From Dongia_B sp964406155 (GTDB lineage Bacteria > Pseudomonadota > Alphaproteobacteria > Dongiales > Dongiaceae): a stretch of DNA of 64,000 nucleotides. The stretch spans positions 32,908 through 96,907 of the forward strand of contig CAYOQR010000012.1 in NCBI GenBank assembly GCA_964406155.1. The letters are read 5' to 3'. Both the position numbers and the translations under genes were made by a program. Below are positions 42,716 through 50,786 of this stretch, one piece after another (positions within the stretch are counted from its first letter, which is position 1; each line of letters starts with the position of its first letter). The notes below the pieces were generated by a model. The model ran no database searches, was not told where the DNA came from, and was given only the letters and a program-made list of their open reading frames with translations.

Positions 42716-44011
42716 ATGGCTGGACGTCTGACTGCGATGATTGATACGGGCATTTCCACCGGCATATCCGCGGGCTCAACTCGGCCCGATGGCGATGACG
42801 TGCTGCGGCGCCGGCTGGCGCGCCAGCGGCGCCTCGGCAGCTTGAAAGCCTGCGGCCTGGTCGCACCGCTTCTTCTGTTCTTGCTCGTGATCTTCATCCT
42901 GCCGATCGCCTTGCTGCTGACCCGCAGCATCGATAATCGCCAGGTGGCGGAGATGCTGCCGCGAACGGCGGCGGTGCTGGCGGCATGGGACGGACACGCG
43001 TCCCCGCCGCAGCCCGCTTTCGATGCTTTGGCTTTGGATCTGCGGGCCCAGAATGCGGAGGATATCGCCGAACTCGCGAAGCGGCTGAACTATTATGAGC
43101 CGGGCCTGCGGTCGGCCTTGGTGCGGATCGGGCGCCATGCCGGTGAGGTCGCGGCGGCACCGGATGCCCGGTCCGCTCTCACCGCGCTGGACACGCAATG
43201 GCAGGATCTCGCCACCTGGCAGGCGCTGAAGCAGGCCTTGCCGTCCTATACCGGCTTCTATCTTCTGGCCTCGGTCGATCTGCAGCGGGATATCGACGGC
43301 GGATTGACCGTCAAACAGGGGGCGGACGCCATTTTCCTCGATGTTCTGATCCGCACCTTCGCCGTCAGCCTGACGGTCACGCTGCTTTGCCTGGTTCTCG
43401 GTTATCCGCTGGCCTATTTCATCGTCACGGCCAGCCCGGATATTGCGAAGCTCGCCCTTCTCTTCGTGCTGCTGCCGTTCTGGACCTCGCTCCTGGTCCG
43501 CACGACGGCCTGGGTCGTGTTGCTGCAGGGCAGGGGTGTCGTGAATAATCTGCTGTCATGGCTGGGGCTGATCGATCCGGCGCATCCCTTGGAACTCATT
43601 CATAACCGTGCCGGGGTCCTGATCGCCATGACCCATATTCTGCTGCCCTTCATGGTGCTGCCGATCTACAGCGTCATGAAGCGCATTCCACCCGCCTATA
43701 TGCGGGCGGCCGCATCCCTGGGGGCAAGGCCGGCGCGTGCCTTTCTCAGCGTCTATATGCCGCTGAGCTTTCCAGGGGTCAGCGCCGGCTGCCTGCTGGT
43801 CTTCATATTGGCGCTTGGCTACTACATTACGCCGGCCCTTGTTGGCGGTCCGCGCGATCAGCTCCTCAGCTACTTTATCGCCTATTTCGCCAATCAGGTG
43901 TCGAATTGGGGCATGGCCGCAGCTCTCAGCGCTGTCCTGCTGCTTTTCGTGATCGGGCTTTTCGCCGTCTATCACCGGTTGGTCGGTCTCGATCGCTTGA
44001 GGATGGGCTGA
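42716..44011 (+). CDS. PotB-like ABC transporter permease with large periplasmic insert
   Basis: A 431-residue inner-membrane permease, well above the ~290 usual for PotB. After the first membrane helix (GLVAPLLLFLLVIFILPIAL) there is an extra, mostly helical segment of ~130 residues (roughly 70-200) before the standard permease core begins at FLDVLIRTFAVSLTVTLLCL. The EAA-type loop RAAASLGARPARAFLSVYMP contacts the ATPase. No clear ribosome-binding site is seen before the ATG at 42716; coupling to upstream translation or a later ATG (42737) is possible. Its stop overlaps the next permease. Confidence 0.88.
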   Translation: MAGRLTAMIDTGISTGISAGSTRPDGDDVLRRRLARQRRLGSLKACGLVAPLLLFLLVIFILPIALLLTRSIDNRQVAEMLPRTAAVLAAWDGHASPPQPAFDALALDLRAQNAEDIAELAKRLNYYEPGLRSALVRIGRHAGEVAAAPDARSALTALDTQWQDLATWQALKQALPSYTGFYLLASVDLQRDIDGGLTVKQGADAIFLDVLIRTFAVSLTVTLLCLVLGYPLAYFIVTASPDIAKLALLFVLLPFWTSLLVRTTAWVVLLQGRGVVNNLLSWLGLIDPAHPLELIHNRAGVLIAMTHILLPFMVLPIYSVMKRIPPAYMRAAASLGARPARAFLSVYMPLSFPGVSAGCLLVFILALGYYITPALVGGPRDQLLSYFIAYFANQVSNWGMAAALSAVLLLFVIGLFAVYHRLVGLDRLRMG

Positions 44012-44823
44012 TGCGCCAGGGAATTTTCAGTCGACGGCATCTTCCCGCCTTGTTGCTTAGCTGCTTTGCTGTTGCGACCCTGATATTCCTCGTCGCGCCC
44101 ATCCTGGCGATCATGCCGCTCTCCTTCAACGGCGAGCCGTTCTTCACCTATCCGATGCCGAGCTTGTCCCTGCGATGGTACCGGGAGTTCTTCACCTCCG
44201 ATGTCTGGCAACTGGCTTTGCACAACAGCATCATTATCGCCTGCTGCAGCACATTCTTCGCCAGTCTGCTCGGTACCCTCGCGGCGCTCGGCCTCAACCG
44301 CCGCGACTGTCCGATGCGGGGAACGATCACGGCCATGCTGATTTCGCCCATGGTTGTGCCGGTGGTGATCAGCGCGGTCGGCCTCTACTATTGCTTCGCC
44401 CAGATCGGGCTGTTGAACACCTTGACCGGGATGGTTCTGGCGCATACGGCGCTGGGTGCGCCCTTCGTGGTGATCACCGTGACCGCGACCCTCACCGGAT
44501 ATGATCATAACCTGTCGCGGGCCGCCGCCAGCCTCGGTGCCAATCCGCTCCGGGCCTTCTTTCTGGTGATGCTGCCGAATATTCTGCCTGGTGTCGTATC
44601 CGGTGCGCTCTTTGCTTTCGTGACCTCGTTCGACGACGTCGTGATTGCGCTTTTCATCGCCGGATCGGAACAGCGTACCTTGCCGCGCCAGATGTGGAGC
44701 GGTGTGCGCGAAACCATCAGCCCCACCATCACGGCCGTTGCGACGATTCTCATCGTCTTTTCAGTGGCCATGCTCTGGGCGGTCCAGTGGCTGCAACGCC
44801 GTGCTTCGCGATCGTCCGGTTGA
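44011..44823 (+). CDS. PotC-like ABC transporter permease
   Basis: A 270-residue inner-membrane permease with six predicted helices. The EAA loop is RAAASLGANPLRAFFLVMLPN, shown by its core SLGANPLRAFFL. The ATG overlaps the previous gene's stop (TGATG at 44009-44013), so the two permeases are translationally coupled. It completes an ATPase-binding protein-permease-permease operon. The frame is open further upstream, but only inside the previous gene. Confidence 0.92.
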   Translation: MRQGIFSRRHLPALLLSCFAVATLIFLVAPILAIMPLSFNGEPFFTYPMPSLSLRWYREFFTSDVWQLALHNSIIIACCSTFFASLLGTLAALGLNRRDCPMRGTITAMLISPMVVPVVISAVGLYYCFAQIGLLNTLTGMVLAHTALGAPFVVITVTATLTGYDHNLSRAAASLGANPLRAFFLVMLPNILPGVVSGALFAFVTSFDDVVIALFIAGSEQRTLPRQMWSGVRETISPTITAVATILIVFSVAMLWAVQWLQRRASRSSG

Positions 44824-44915
44824 GGCGGTTGAGGGTGACATGGCCAGCAGCCATTGGGGGGCGAGACCTTTCCGGCGGTGCGGCAGGTGTCATGGATGAC
44901 GGCGCCGGAACGTGA

Positions 44916-44951
44916 AACGGCGCCACCGACCATGCCGTCAGTGGCGCCGTT
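44916..44951. other. Strong hairpin between convergent genes
   Basis: AACGGCGCCAC and GTGGCGCCGTT form a perfect 11-bp stem with a 14-base loop, 93 bp after the permease stop and 52 bp from the end of the convergent DUF2852 gene. No T-run follows on either strand, so it may be a weak or rho-assisted terminator. Confidence 0.55.
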
Positions 44952-45002
44952 CGTCAGCCGATGTGGATGTCGGCCTTTATTGTCTCAGTCGTAGGTGTGG
45001 CC

Positions 45003-45581
45003 TCAGCCTTGCGGCTGCGGCGCGGGACCCTCGGGGCTCGGCCCCTGCCGGTCGTCATCCTGCTGCCGGCTGCGGCGTTCGGCCATGAATTGGTCGAACT
45101 CGGCCTTGTCCTTGGCTTGGCGCAGGCGGTCGAGGAAATCGTGGAATTCCTTCTGCTCCTCTTCCAGCCGGCGCAGGGTCTCGGTGCGATATTCATCGAA
45201 GGCGCTGTTGCCGCTGCTGTCGTCGCGGTTCCAGTCGCGTCCCCAGCCGCCACCATGACGCTCATGCCAATGCCGATGCCAGTGCTTGCGCATCTGCCGC
45301 ATCTCGGCCCAGGATTCGTGTTTCCAGCATCCCATGCGTCTGCTCCACAGAAGATAGGCCAGGACCGCGAGGCCGACCGGCCAGAAAAAGACAAAGCCCA
45401 GAACCATCAGGGCGATCCAGGCAGGTTTGGCCCACATCGGTCCGTAGTCGAATGGCCGCCTCCATCGAGGCCCATTCCAAGCGGATCCGTGCCAATCCGC
45501 ATTCTCCCAACCCGCTTGTCCTGGGGTGGTTCCTCGCCAGGATGGTCTATCCGGATCGTCAATCCGAGCGGCGATATCCAT
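45003..45581 (-). CDS. DUF2852 family membrane protein
   Basis: A 192-residue DUF2852 protein common in Alphaproteobacteria. A single long hydrophobic segment, KPAWIALMVLGFVFFWPVGL running into AVLAYLLW (residues ~50-78), is followed by a His/Arg/Trp-rich stretch and a charged helix FDEYRTETLRRLEEEQKEFH with FLDRLRQAKDKAEFDQFM. The C-terminus is Gln/Pro-rich. CGGAG lies upstream of the ATG at 45581; an earlier frame opening at 45632 is less likely. Function unknown. Confidence 0.85.
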   Translation of the reverse strand: MDIAARIDDPDRPSWRGTTPGQAGWENADWHGSAWNGPRWRRPFDYGPMWAKPAWIALMVLGFVFFWPVGLAVLAYLLWSRRMGCWKHESWAEMRQMRKHWHRHWHERHGGGWGRDWNRDDSSGNSAFDEYRTETLRRLEEEQKEFHDFLDRLRQAKDKAEFDQFMAERRSRQQDDDRQGPSPEGPAPQPQG

Positions 45582-45632
45582 GCTGCGCACTCCGTCAGCT
45601 ATGCCTAAGAGAAATGTGAATGTTAATGACAT

Positions 45633-46102
45633 TTACATAATTAGGCAGAAGAGCCCACGTTGTCAAGAGAGCCGCCTGTGTCATGAACCAGAATAGGTGC
45701 ATCAACGTCTAAATGGTGAAGGGGCTCCCATATTTAGGGAATCCCGAACGCAAATGTACGGTGAAGGCGCACGAGAAGGCCGCCGCCGGCGACACGGGCG
45801 TCAACAGTCAGACGATGTACAATCTCGGGCGCGGCTCGAGCGTTCCTTCAATCGTGGAAACTCGCAGCAAGCGCATGGGCACTGGAAAACACTCCTTCGC
45901 CGTTTAGAGCCGGATGCTCACAAGTGGAATCGCTGGAGCGCGAGGGCTTATTTGTCACCGCGAAACGATGGAACACCAATCATCGCCCCGAGCGAGTGAA
46001 ACCCGCCTTCGAGGCGAGCCTCCGCCGTCTTATAGCTGGCGGATCTGCCCTCTTGCGGCCGAGACCTCGCAGGGTCGGATGCGGCCACGAAAGTTCGGCG
46101 AT
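45633..46102. other. Region without a supported gene; possible decayed mobile element
   Basis: 470 bp between DUF2852 and the ornithine-cyclodeaminase-family gene. The first ~90 bp are AT-rich and probably carry the DUF2852 promoter. From about 45700 to 46090 there are several short overlapping frames, the longest reading NSQTMYNLGRGSSVPSIVET and, after a stop, HRETMEHQSSPRASETRLRG. The pattern reminds me of sequence found in the structural part of bacterial group II introns, but no reverse transcriptase is present and I cannot confirm it. Confidence 0.3.
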
Positions 46103-47035
46103 TTAATTGCTCTCGCCTTCCGCCAGGAACTGCGCCGTAAAGAGATCGAGGTGCGCGCCACCGGCATTCTTATAAAGCGTAATCTGTTCGGGCGACGTCC
46201 GTCCGTCGATACCGGCACCGCAAAGATCGAAGAGATCACCCCGGATATCCGACCAGGTGATAATGCCGGTTTCCAGGGGTTGCGAGATGTCACCGCATAG
46301 CCGGCACATCTCCTTGGAATCCACGAAAATAGCGGCGCGCCAGACGGCATCGTCGTCGGATTCGCGCATGTCCGGTTGCCAGCCGCCGATCAGATCCACA
46401 TGGCAGCCAAGCTTCAATCGCGCGCCGTGCACCAACGGCTCCGTCGCCATCGTCGCGCTGGACACCACATCCGCCCAGGAGAGAGAGCTGTCGAGATCAG
46501 TCGTTGCCTCTGTCCGGACGCCTGCGATCTCGAGAGAGCCGGCAATTGCATCAGCACGGGCAGGCGTGCGGTTCCAGATCCGGACATGGCGAAGAGAGGG
46601 TCGGATGCTGGTGAAAGCCTGGATGACATGCGGCGCCAGGGCGCCGGCACCGATCATCAGCATCGTCTCCACATCCGGCCTGGCCAGGATGTCGAGTCCC
46701 AGGGCGGAATCTGCCGCCGTCTTGCGCAGGGTCAGCGCCGTGCCATCGGCTACCAGCAACGGACTGCCGGAGCGGCCGTCGAAAACGGCATAGAGACCCT
46801 GCACGGAGGGCAGCGTCCTGTTATCCGGGAAAACCGAAATCAGCTTGACGCCGATGGCGCGATCACGCTGCCAGGCCGCCAATGAGAGGAAGCTTCGATC
46901 GGCGACACCGTCCGGTTCCGCCAGGACACCTTCCTGAACCCCCGGCATGGGGTGGCGGTGGGCGATCCGCAGCGCCTGGACAAGGGCCGGATAATCGAGC
47001 TTGCGATGGACGGTTTCGGCGTCGATGAACAGCAT
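46103..47035 (-). CDS. Ornithine cyclodeaminase / mu-crystallin family protein
   Basis: A 310-residue NAD(P)-binding protein of the ornithine cyclodeaminase, alanine dehydrogenase and pyrroline-2-carboxylate reductase family. MLMIGAGALAPHVIQAFTSI is the nucleotide-binding motif; GVKLISVFPDN and DGTALTLRKTAADSALG form the substrate side. CGAGGAAAT precedes the ATG. It is the last gene of the minus-strand arm of the TetR-controlled locus, 62 bp after the FAD oxidoreductase. Likely roles are reduction of a cyclic imine or deamination of a diamino acid; which one is not resolved. Confidence 0.88.
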   Translation of the reverse strand: MLFIDAETVHRKLDYPALVQALRIAHRHPMPGVQEGVLAEPDGVADRSFLSLAAWQRDRAIGVKLISVFPDNRTLPSVQGLYAVFDGRSGSPLLVADGTALTLRKTAADSALGLDILARPDVETMLMIGAGALAPHVIQAFTSIRPSLRHVRIWNRTPARADAIAGSLEIAGVRTEATTDLDSSLSWADVVSSATMATEPLVHGARLKLGCHVDLIGGWQPDMRESDDDAVWRAAIFVDSKEMCRLCGDISQPLETGIITWSDIRGDLFDLCGAGIDGRTSPEQITLYKNAGGAHLDLFTAQFLAEGESN

Positions 47036-47096
47036 GATTTCCTCGTTCTCTCACATGAGGCGACGATGCCGCCAAGCGTTCAGGCCAATCCGTTGC

Positions 47097-48626
47097 TCAG
47101 GCCAGTCCGTACCAATGGCGGTTGCCGTCGATATAGGCCTGCGCCTGCATCTCGGCTTCGGCCGGCGACCAGCCCATGACGTCGCGAACCGTCGCCGCCA
47201 CGTCATGGGCGATCTCGCTGCCCATGCTTGCGGACCAGCCGATCGGCACGCGTCGGAACATCAGATCCTCCAAGGTCCGGACATGTTCCTTCTCGCAAGC
47301 AAAGCGAAGATCGCCGGCACAGACATCCGGATAAGCTTCGTCAATCGCCGGGGACTGCCGAGTCTGTGGAAAGAGCCGGGCAGCATAGGAAATCTTCCGC
47401 TCCGGCTTGCTCGGCACGATGCGTTTGCGCACGGCCTTGGCGATGGTCCGGCCGGCATGCCGATGGGTCATATAGAGTCCGCCAGTATAGACATAGTAGC
47501 CCGGCAACCCGCTGTCGCCGAGATCATGCAATTCAACCGCCTCGCTGCCCGCCGGGTGTCCCGCCCGCGCGGTCCTCGGTCGTACACCGGCCCAACTGTA
47601 GAGGATATCGCCCCGACCAAGTTTCAAGCCGGGAAAGAAATAGTTGATATCCTCCAGCAGGGAGACGATCTCGTCCTCGGATGCCCGGAAGCCGGCCTCG
47701 CTGGCATCATGCGGCTTGTCTTTCGGTCCGAAGAAATGCAGATCGCGCCAGGGAATGATGTAGAAGGGCTCGCCGGTCTGCGTCACCGCCTCAAAACCCA
47801 GTCCCCGAAATTCCGGCGGCAGGCGGACGGCGACATTCGTTCCCTTGGCGCCCTGGTTGAGGACCGGTGCCGACAGATTCGAGGCTTGCGCCAGGTGATC
47901 GACCCAGATGCCGGCGGCATTGACGACTGCCTTGGCGCGAACCGTCACATCTGCCTGCCGGCGCAGGTCGCGTGCGGATAACTGCCATGTGCCATCGGCT
48001 ACACGGTTGATCTGCGTGACGCGCATATAGTTCCGGACGATGGCGCCGCTATCTGCGGCATTCAAGATCGCATCGACACAAACCCGTTCCGGCCAGTCGA
48101 ACTGGTATTCCGTGAAGCGAACGACGCCGATCAGGTCATCGAGATTGCGCAGATGTTGCAGGGCCGGATCGCGGCGCGCCAGGGCCGGATCGAGCAATTC
48201 CATCTCCAGCGGGACACAGCCGGGATCGAGAAGTTCCAGTGCCTTGAAGCCAAGCCGCGCCTTCCAGACCGGTACCGGCCCGTTGCGATAGACCGGGAAA
48301 TGGAAGGGAACCTTCTTGACTCGTTCCGGCGTCGTCCGGACAAAGCCGGAGCGGTCGCGCATGGCCCGGCGTGCCAGCTCCAGATTCTCATAAGCGATGG
48401 CCGGGTTCCGAAAGAAGCTCCAGAGCGACTGAGCCGGAGAGAAATAGGTCAGGCCGCAATGCTGCAGCCGGCTGGTCCGGCTGGATGTTGCGCCGGCGAA
48501 ATCGCCTTGTTCCAGCAGAATGGCAGTGAAGCCGGCTGCGGCGAGGTGCTGAACGGCGCTCGCCCCCGTGATTCCCCCGCCGATGACCGCGACGTCATAA
48601 AGCTCACCCACGCTCTTCCCCGGCAT
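47097..48626 (-). CDS. FAD-dependent oxidoreductase, glycerol-3-phosphate dehydrogenase-like (DAO fold)
   Basis: A protein of about 509 residues with an N-terminal FAD motif YDVAVIGGGITGASAVQHLA followed by LLEQGDFAGATSSRTSRL, typical of GlpD-like DAO enzymes. The middle has VVNAAGIWVDHLAQ and YIIPWRDLHFFGP; the C-terminal segment resembles the GlpD cap. The ATG at 48626 lies 3 bp past the upstream gene's stop; a GTG at 48611 behind GGGGAAGAGC is an alternative. Within this amine locus it may oxidise a secondary amine or hydroxy acid rather than glycerol-3-phosphate; that is inference. Confidence 0.85.
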   Translation of the reverse strand: MPGKSVGELYDVAVIGGGITGASAVQHLAAAGFTAILLEQGDFAGATSSRTSRLQHCGLTYFSPAQSLWSFFRNPAIAYENLELARRAMRDRSGFVRTTPERVKKVPFHFPVYRNGPVPVWKARLGFKALELLDPGCVPLEMELLDPALARRDPALQHLRNLDDLIGVVRFTEYQFDWPERVCVDAILNAADSGAIVRNYMRVTQINRVADGTWQLSARDLRRQADVTVRAKAVVNAAGIWVDHLAQASNLSAPVLNQGAKGTNVAVRLPPEFRGLGFEAVTQTGEPFYIIPWRDLHFFGPKDKPHDASEAGFRASEDEIVSLLEDINYFFPGLKLGRGDILYSWAGVRPRTARAGHPAGSEAVELHDLGDSGLPGYYVYTGGLYMTHRHAGRTIAKAVRKRIVPSKPERKISYAARLFPQTRQSPAIDEAYPDVCAGDLRFACEKEHVRTLEDLMFRRVPIGWSASMGSEIAHDVAATVRDVMGWSPAEAEMQAQAYIDGNRHWYGLA

Positions 48627-48628
48627 TC

Positions 48629-50719
48629 CTATAGCGTCACGCAAAGACGCATGGCGTCGTAGATTGCAGCATGGATGCCCCGGCTGCTGACGGCGTCACC
48701 GATACGGTACAGCTCGAACTTTCCATCGGACGGTCGCACCGACAGTTGCGGCTGGCCGGCGATCAACGGCTGGATCTGCGTGACGCCGTTGTTGATCGAA
48801 CGATCGCGCAAGGCCTGATAGACATCGTCTACGGGTACCGTGCCACGCTCGATGATGACTCGGCTGGCGACCAGCTCCTTCAGTGTCCCCGTCAGCTCGT
48901 GGCGGAAGGAGGCGACGAATTGGTTGCCATCGCCTCGCCGCACGCCGATCAGATGATGGTCGATCGTCACCTGGATATTGTTTTCGGCGAAGCGTTTGCG
49001 ATAGATGGCGCGGGACGAATATTCCATTTCCTGCGCCATGCTGTCATCCAGGGTCACGAACTGGACCTGGCAACCACGCTCTGCCAGATGTTCGGCGCAG
49101 GAGACGGCATCATGCCGGCCGGTCCCGTCATAGATGATCACATCGCCGCTCTGCTCACCGGTATCGGTGAGAACATCCCAGACGGTCAGGCAATGTTCCG
49201 CCCCCTCCAGCCAGTCGGTGTCCGGCAGCCCACCCGTGGCAATGATCACGATATCCGGCTGTTCACGCAAGACGTCATCGGCTTCGGCGAAGACACCGCA
49301 ACGCACATCGACACCGAGGCGTTCCAACTCGCCGGCGCGCCAATCGGCAATGGCGATGAGATCGCGCCGCCAGGTCGCACGGGTCGCCAGTAACACCTGT
49401 CCGCCGAGCCTAGCTCCGGCTTCGAACAGGGTCACGCGATGCCCGCGTTCGGCGAGGACACGCGCCGCCTCCAATCCGCCGGGACCGCCGCCAACCACCA
49501 CCGCCTTACGGCCCGGATTGTCCGATTTCCCGATTACCTGCGGCAGCATGGTCTCCCGGCCGGATGCCGGGTTGTGGATGCAATTCGCCTTTTTGTACAT
49601 GCAGTAGGAGGCGCCGACGCAGGGACGGATGCGATCTTCCTCGCCGCGCATCAGCTTGTTCACGATCTGTGGATCCGCCATATGGGCCCGGGTCATCGCC
49701 ACCATGTCCAGGAGATTTTCGCTGATAGCGTAACGCGCGGTGGCAAGGTCTGGAATGCGGGCCGCGTGGAAGACCGGCAGCTTCGTCTCGCGCTTGAAAG
49801 CGCCGACCGTGCGCAGGAAGGGGGCGATGGGTTGCGACATGCCGGGCATGTTCTGCTCGGCCAGGGCGATGACCGTGTCCATGCGGCCGAAGATACAGTT
49901 GAAGAAATCAACCAATCCTTCGCGCTCGAAGATGCGGGCGATATTGAGACAGTCGTCGAAGCTGAGGCCATCCTCGATCGCCTCGTCGACGACGAAGCGC
50001 ATGCCGACCAGCATCCGGTCGCCGACCTGACGGCGGATCTCCTCATGCACCATCAGGCCGAAGCGGACGCGGTTTTCCAGCGATCCGCCGAAACTGTCGC
50101 TGCGTTGATTGGTGCGCGGTGAGAAGAACTGGCCGATCAGATGGCCTCCGGTCAGCGTTTCCAGACCGTCGAGCCCGCCTTCCCAGCAGCGCCGCGCCGC
50201 GGCGCCATAGGCCTTGACGATGCGATTGATGTCATAGGCATCCATTTCGCGGGAGAAGGCGCGATGCTGCGTCTCGCGAGAGCGGCTGGGCGCTACTGCC
50301 GGCAGCCAATTCATCACCGTGGCGTCGGCCCGGCGGCCAAGATGGGAGATCTGGCACATCAACGCCGCGCCATGGCCGTGCACGCGCTCGGAGAAGGCCT
50401 GGAAATGCGGAATGATCTCGTCAGTACCGACATTGAGCTGGCCGCCGCCGCCCCAGCTCGAATCCGCATCGACCATCGAGGAGCCGCCGAAACTGGTCAG
50501 CGCCAGCCCGCCCTTGGCCTTCTCTTCGTGATACCGCTGATAGCGCTCCAGCGGCAGGCCGCCGTCATCCATGTAGGAGGCATGGCTGGTGCTCATGATC
50601 CGGTTCCGCAACGTCAATCCCTTGATCTGCAGCGGCTGCAGCAACGGATCATGTTTGCGGACGGCTCCGCCTTCGCCGGCCTTCGATTCGGTCACAGCCG
50701 ATTCGACCACAGCGGCCAT
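48629..50719 (-). CDS. TMADH/N-methylproline demethylase-like flavoenzyme
   Basis: A 696-residue protein with an N-terminal old-yellow-enzyme barrel (NRIMSTSHASYMDDGG, GGLDGLETLTGGHLIGQFFSPRTNQRSDSFGG) and a C-terminal FAD/NAD(P) module (AVVVGGGPGGLEAARVLAERG). This is the layout of trimethylamine/dimethylamine dehydrogenase, 2,4-dienoyl-CoA reductase and StcD-type N-methylproline demethylases. The iron-sulfur region reads CVGASYC (Cys367, Ala370, Cys373) with Cys380, so the second usual cluster cysteine is alanine. GGAGGCAGGAG precedes the ATG. N-demethylation or amine oxidation is the likely reaction, by family and context. Confidence 0.88.
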   Translation of the reverse strand: MAAVVESAVTESKAGEGGAVRKHDPLLQPLQIKGLTLRNRIMSTSHASYMDDGGLPLERYQRYHEEKAKGGLALTSFGGSSMVDADSSWGGGGQLNVGTDEIIPHFQAFSERVHGHGAALMCQISHLGRRADATVMNWLPAVAPSRSRETQHRAFSREMDAYDINRIVKAYGAAARRCWEGGLDGLETLTGGHLIGQFFSPRTNQRSDSFGGSLENRVRFGLMVHEEIRRQVGDRMLVGMRFVVDEAIEDGLSFDDCLNIARIFEREGLVDFFNCIFGRMDTVIALAEQNMPGMSQPIAPFLRTVGAFKRETKLPVFHAARIPDLATARYAISENLLDMVAMTRAHMADPQIVNKLMRGEEDRIRPCVGASYCMYKKANCIHNPASGRETMLPQVIGKSDNPGRKAVVVGGGPGGLEAARVLAERGHRVTLFEAGARLGGQVLLATRATWRRDLIAIADWRAGELERLGVDVRCGVFAEADDVLREQPDIVIIATGGLPDTDWLEGAEHCLTVWDVLTDTGEQSGDVIIYDGTGRHDAVSCAEHLAERGCQVQFVTLDDSMAQEMEYSSRAIYRKRFAENNIQVTIDHHLIGVRRGDGNQFVASFRHELTGTLKELVASRVIIERGTVPVDDVYQALRDRSINNGVTQIQPLIAGQPQLSVRPSDGKFELYRIGDAVSSRGIHAAIYDAMRLCVTL

Positions 50720-50739
50720 CTCCTGCCTCCCATGAGATC

Positions 50740-50763
50740 GCCCGGCGACCGAAATCGCCGGGC
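50740..50763. other. Intercistronic hairpin in the catabolic operon
   Basis: GCCCGGCGA and TCGCCGGGC form a perfect 9-bp stem with a 6-base loop between the aminotransferase and the TMADH-like gene. In the minus-strand direction of transcription no T-run follows, so it is more likely an mRNA processing or stability element than a terminator. Confidence 0.55.
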
Positions 50764-50786
50764 TTGTTCTTGTTATATTGTTCGGA

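Noticed and set aside
45713..45907. A 64-codon reading frame proposed as a gene
   Set aside because: No ribosome-binding site and no recognisable domain; several overlapping frames look equally poor. It is reported only as part of a possible decayed element.
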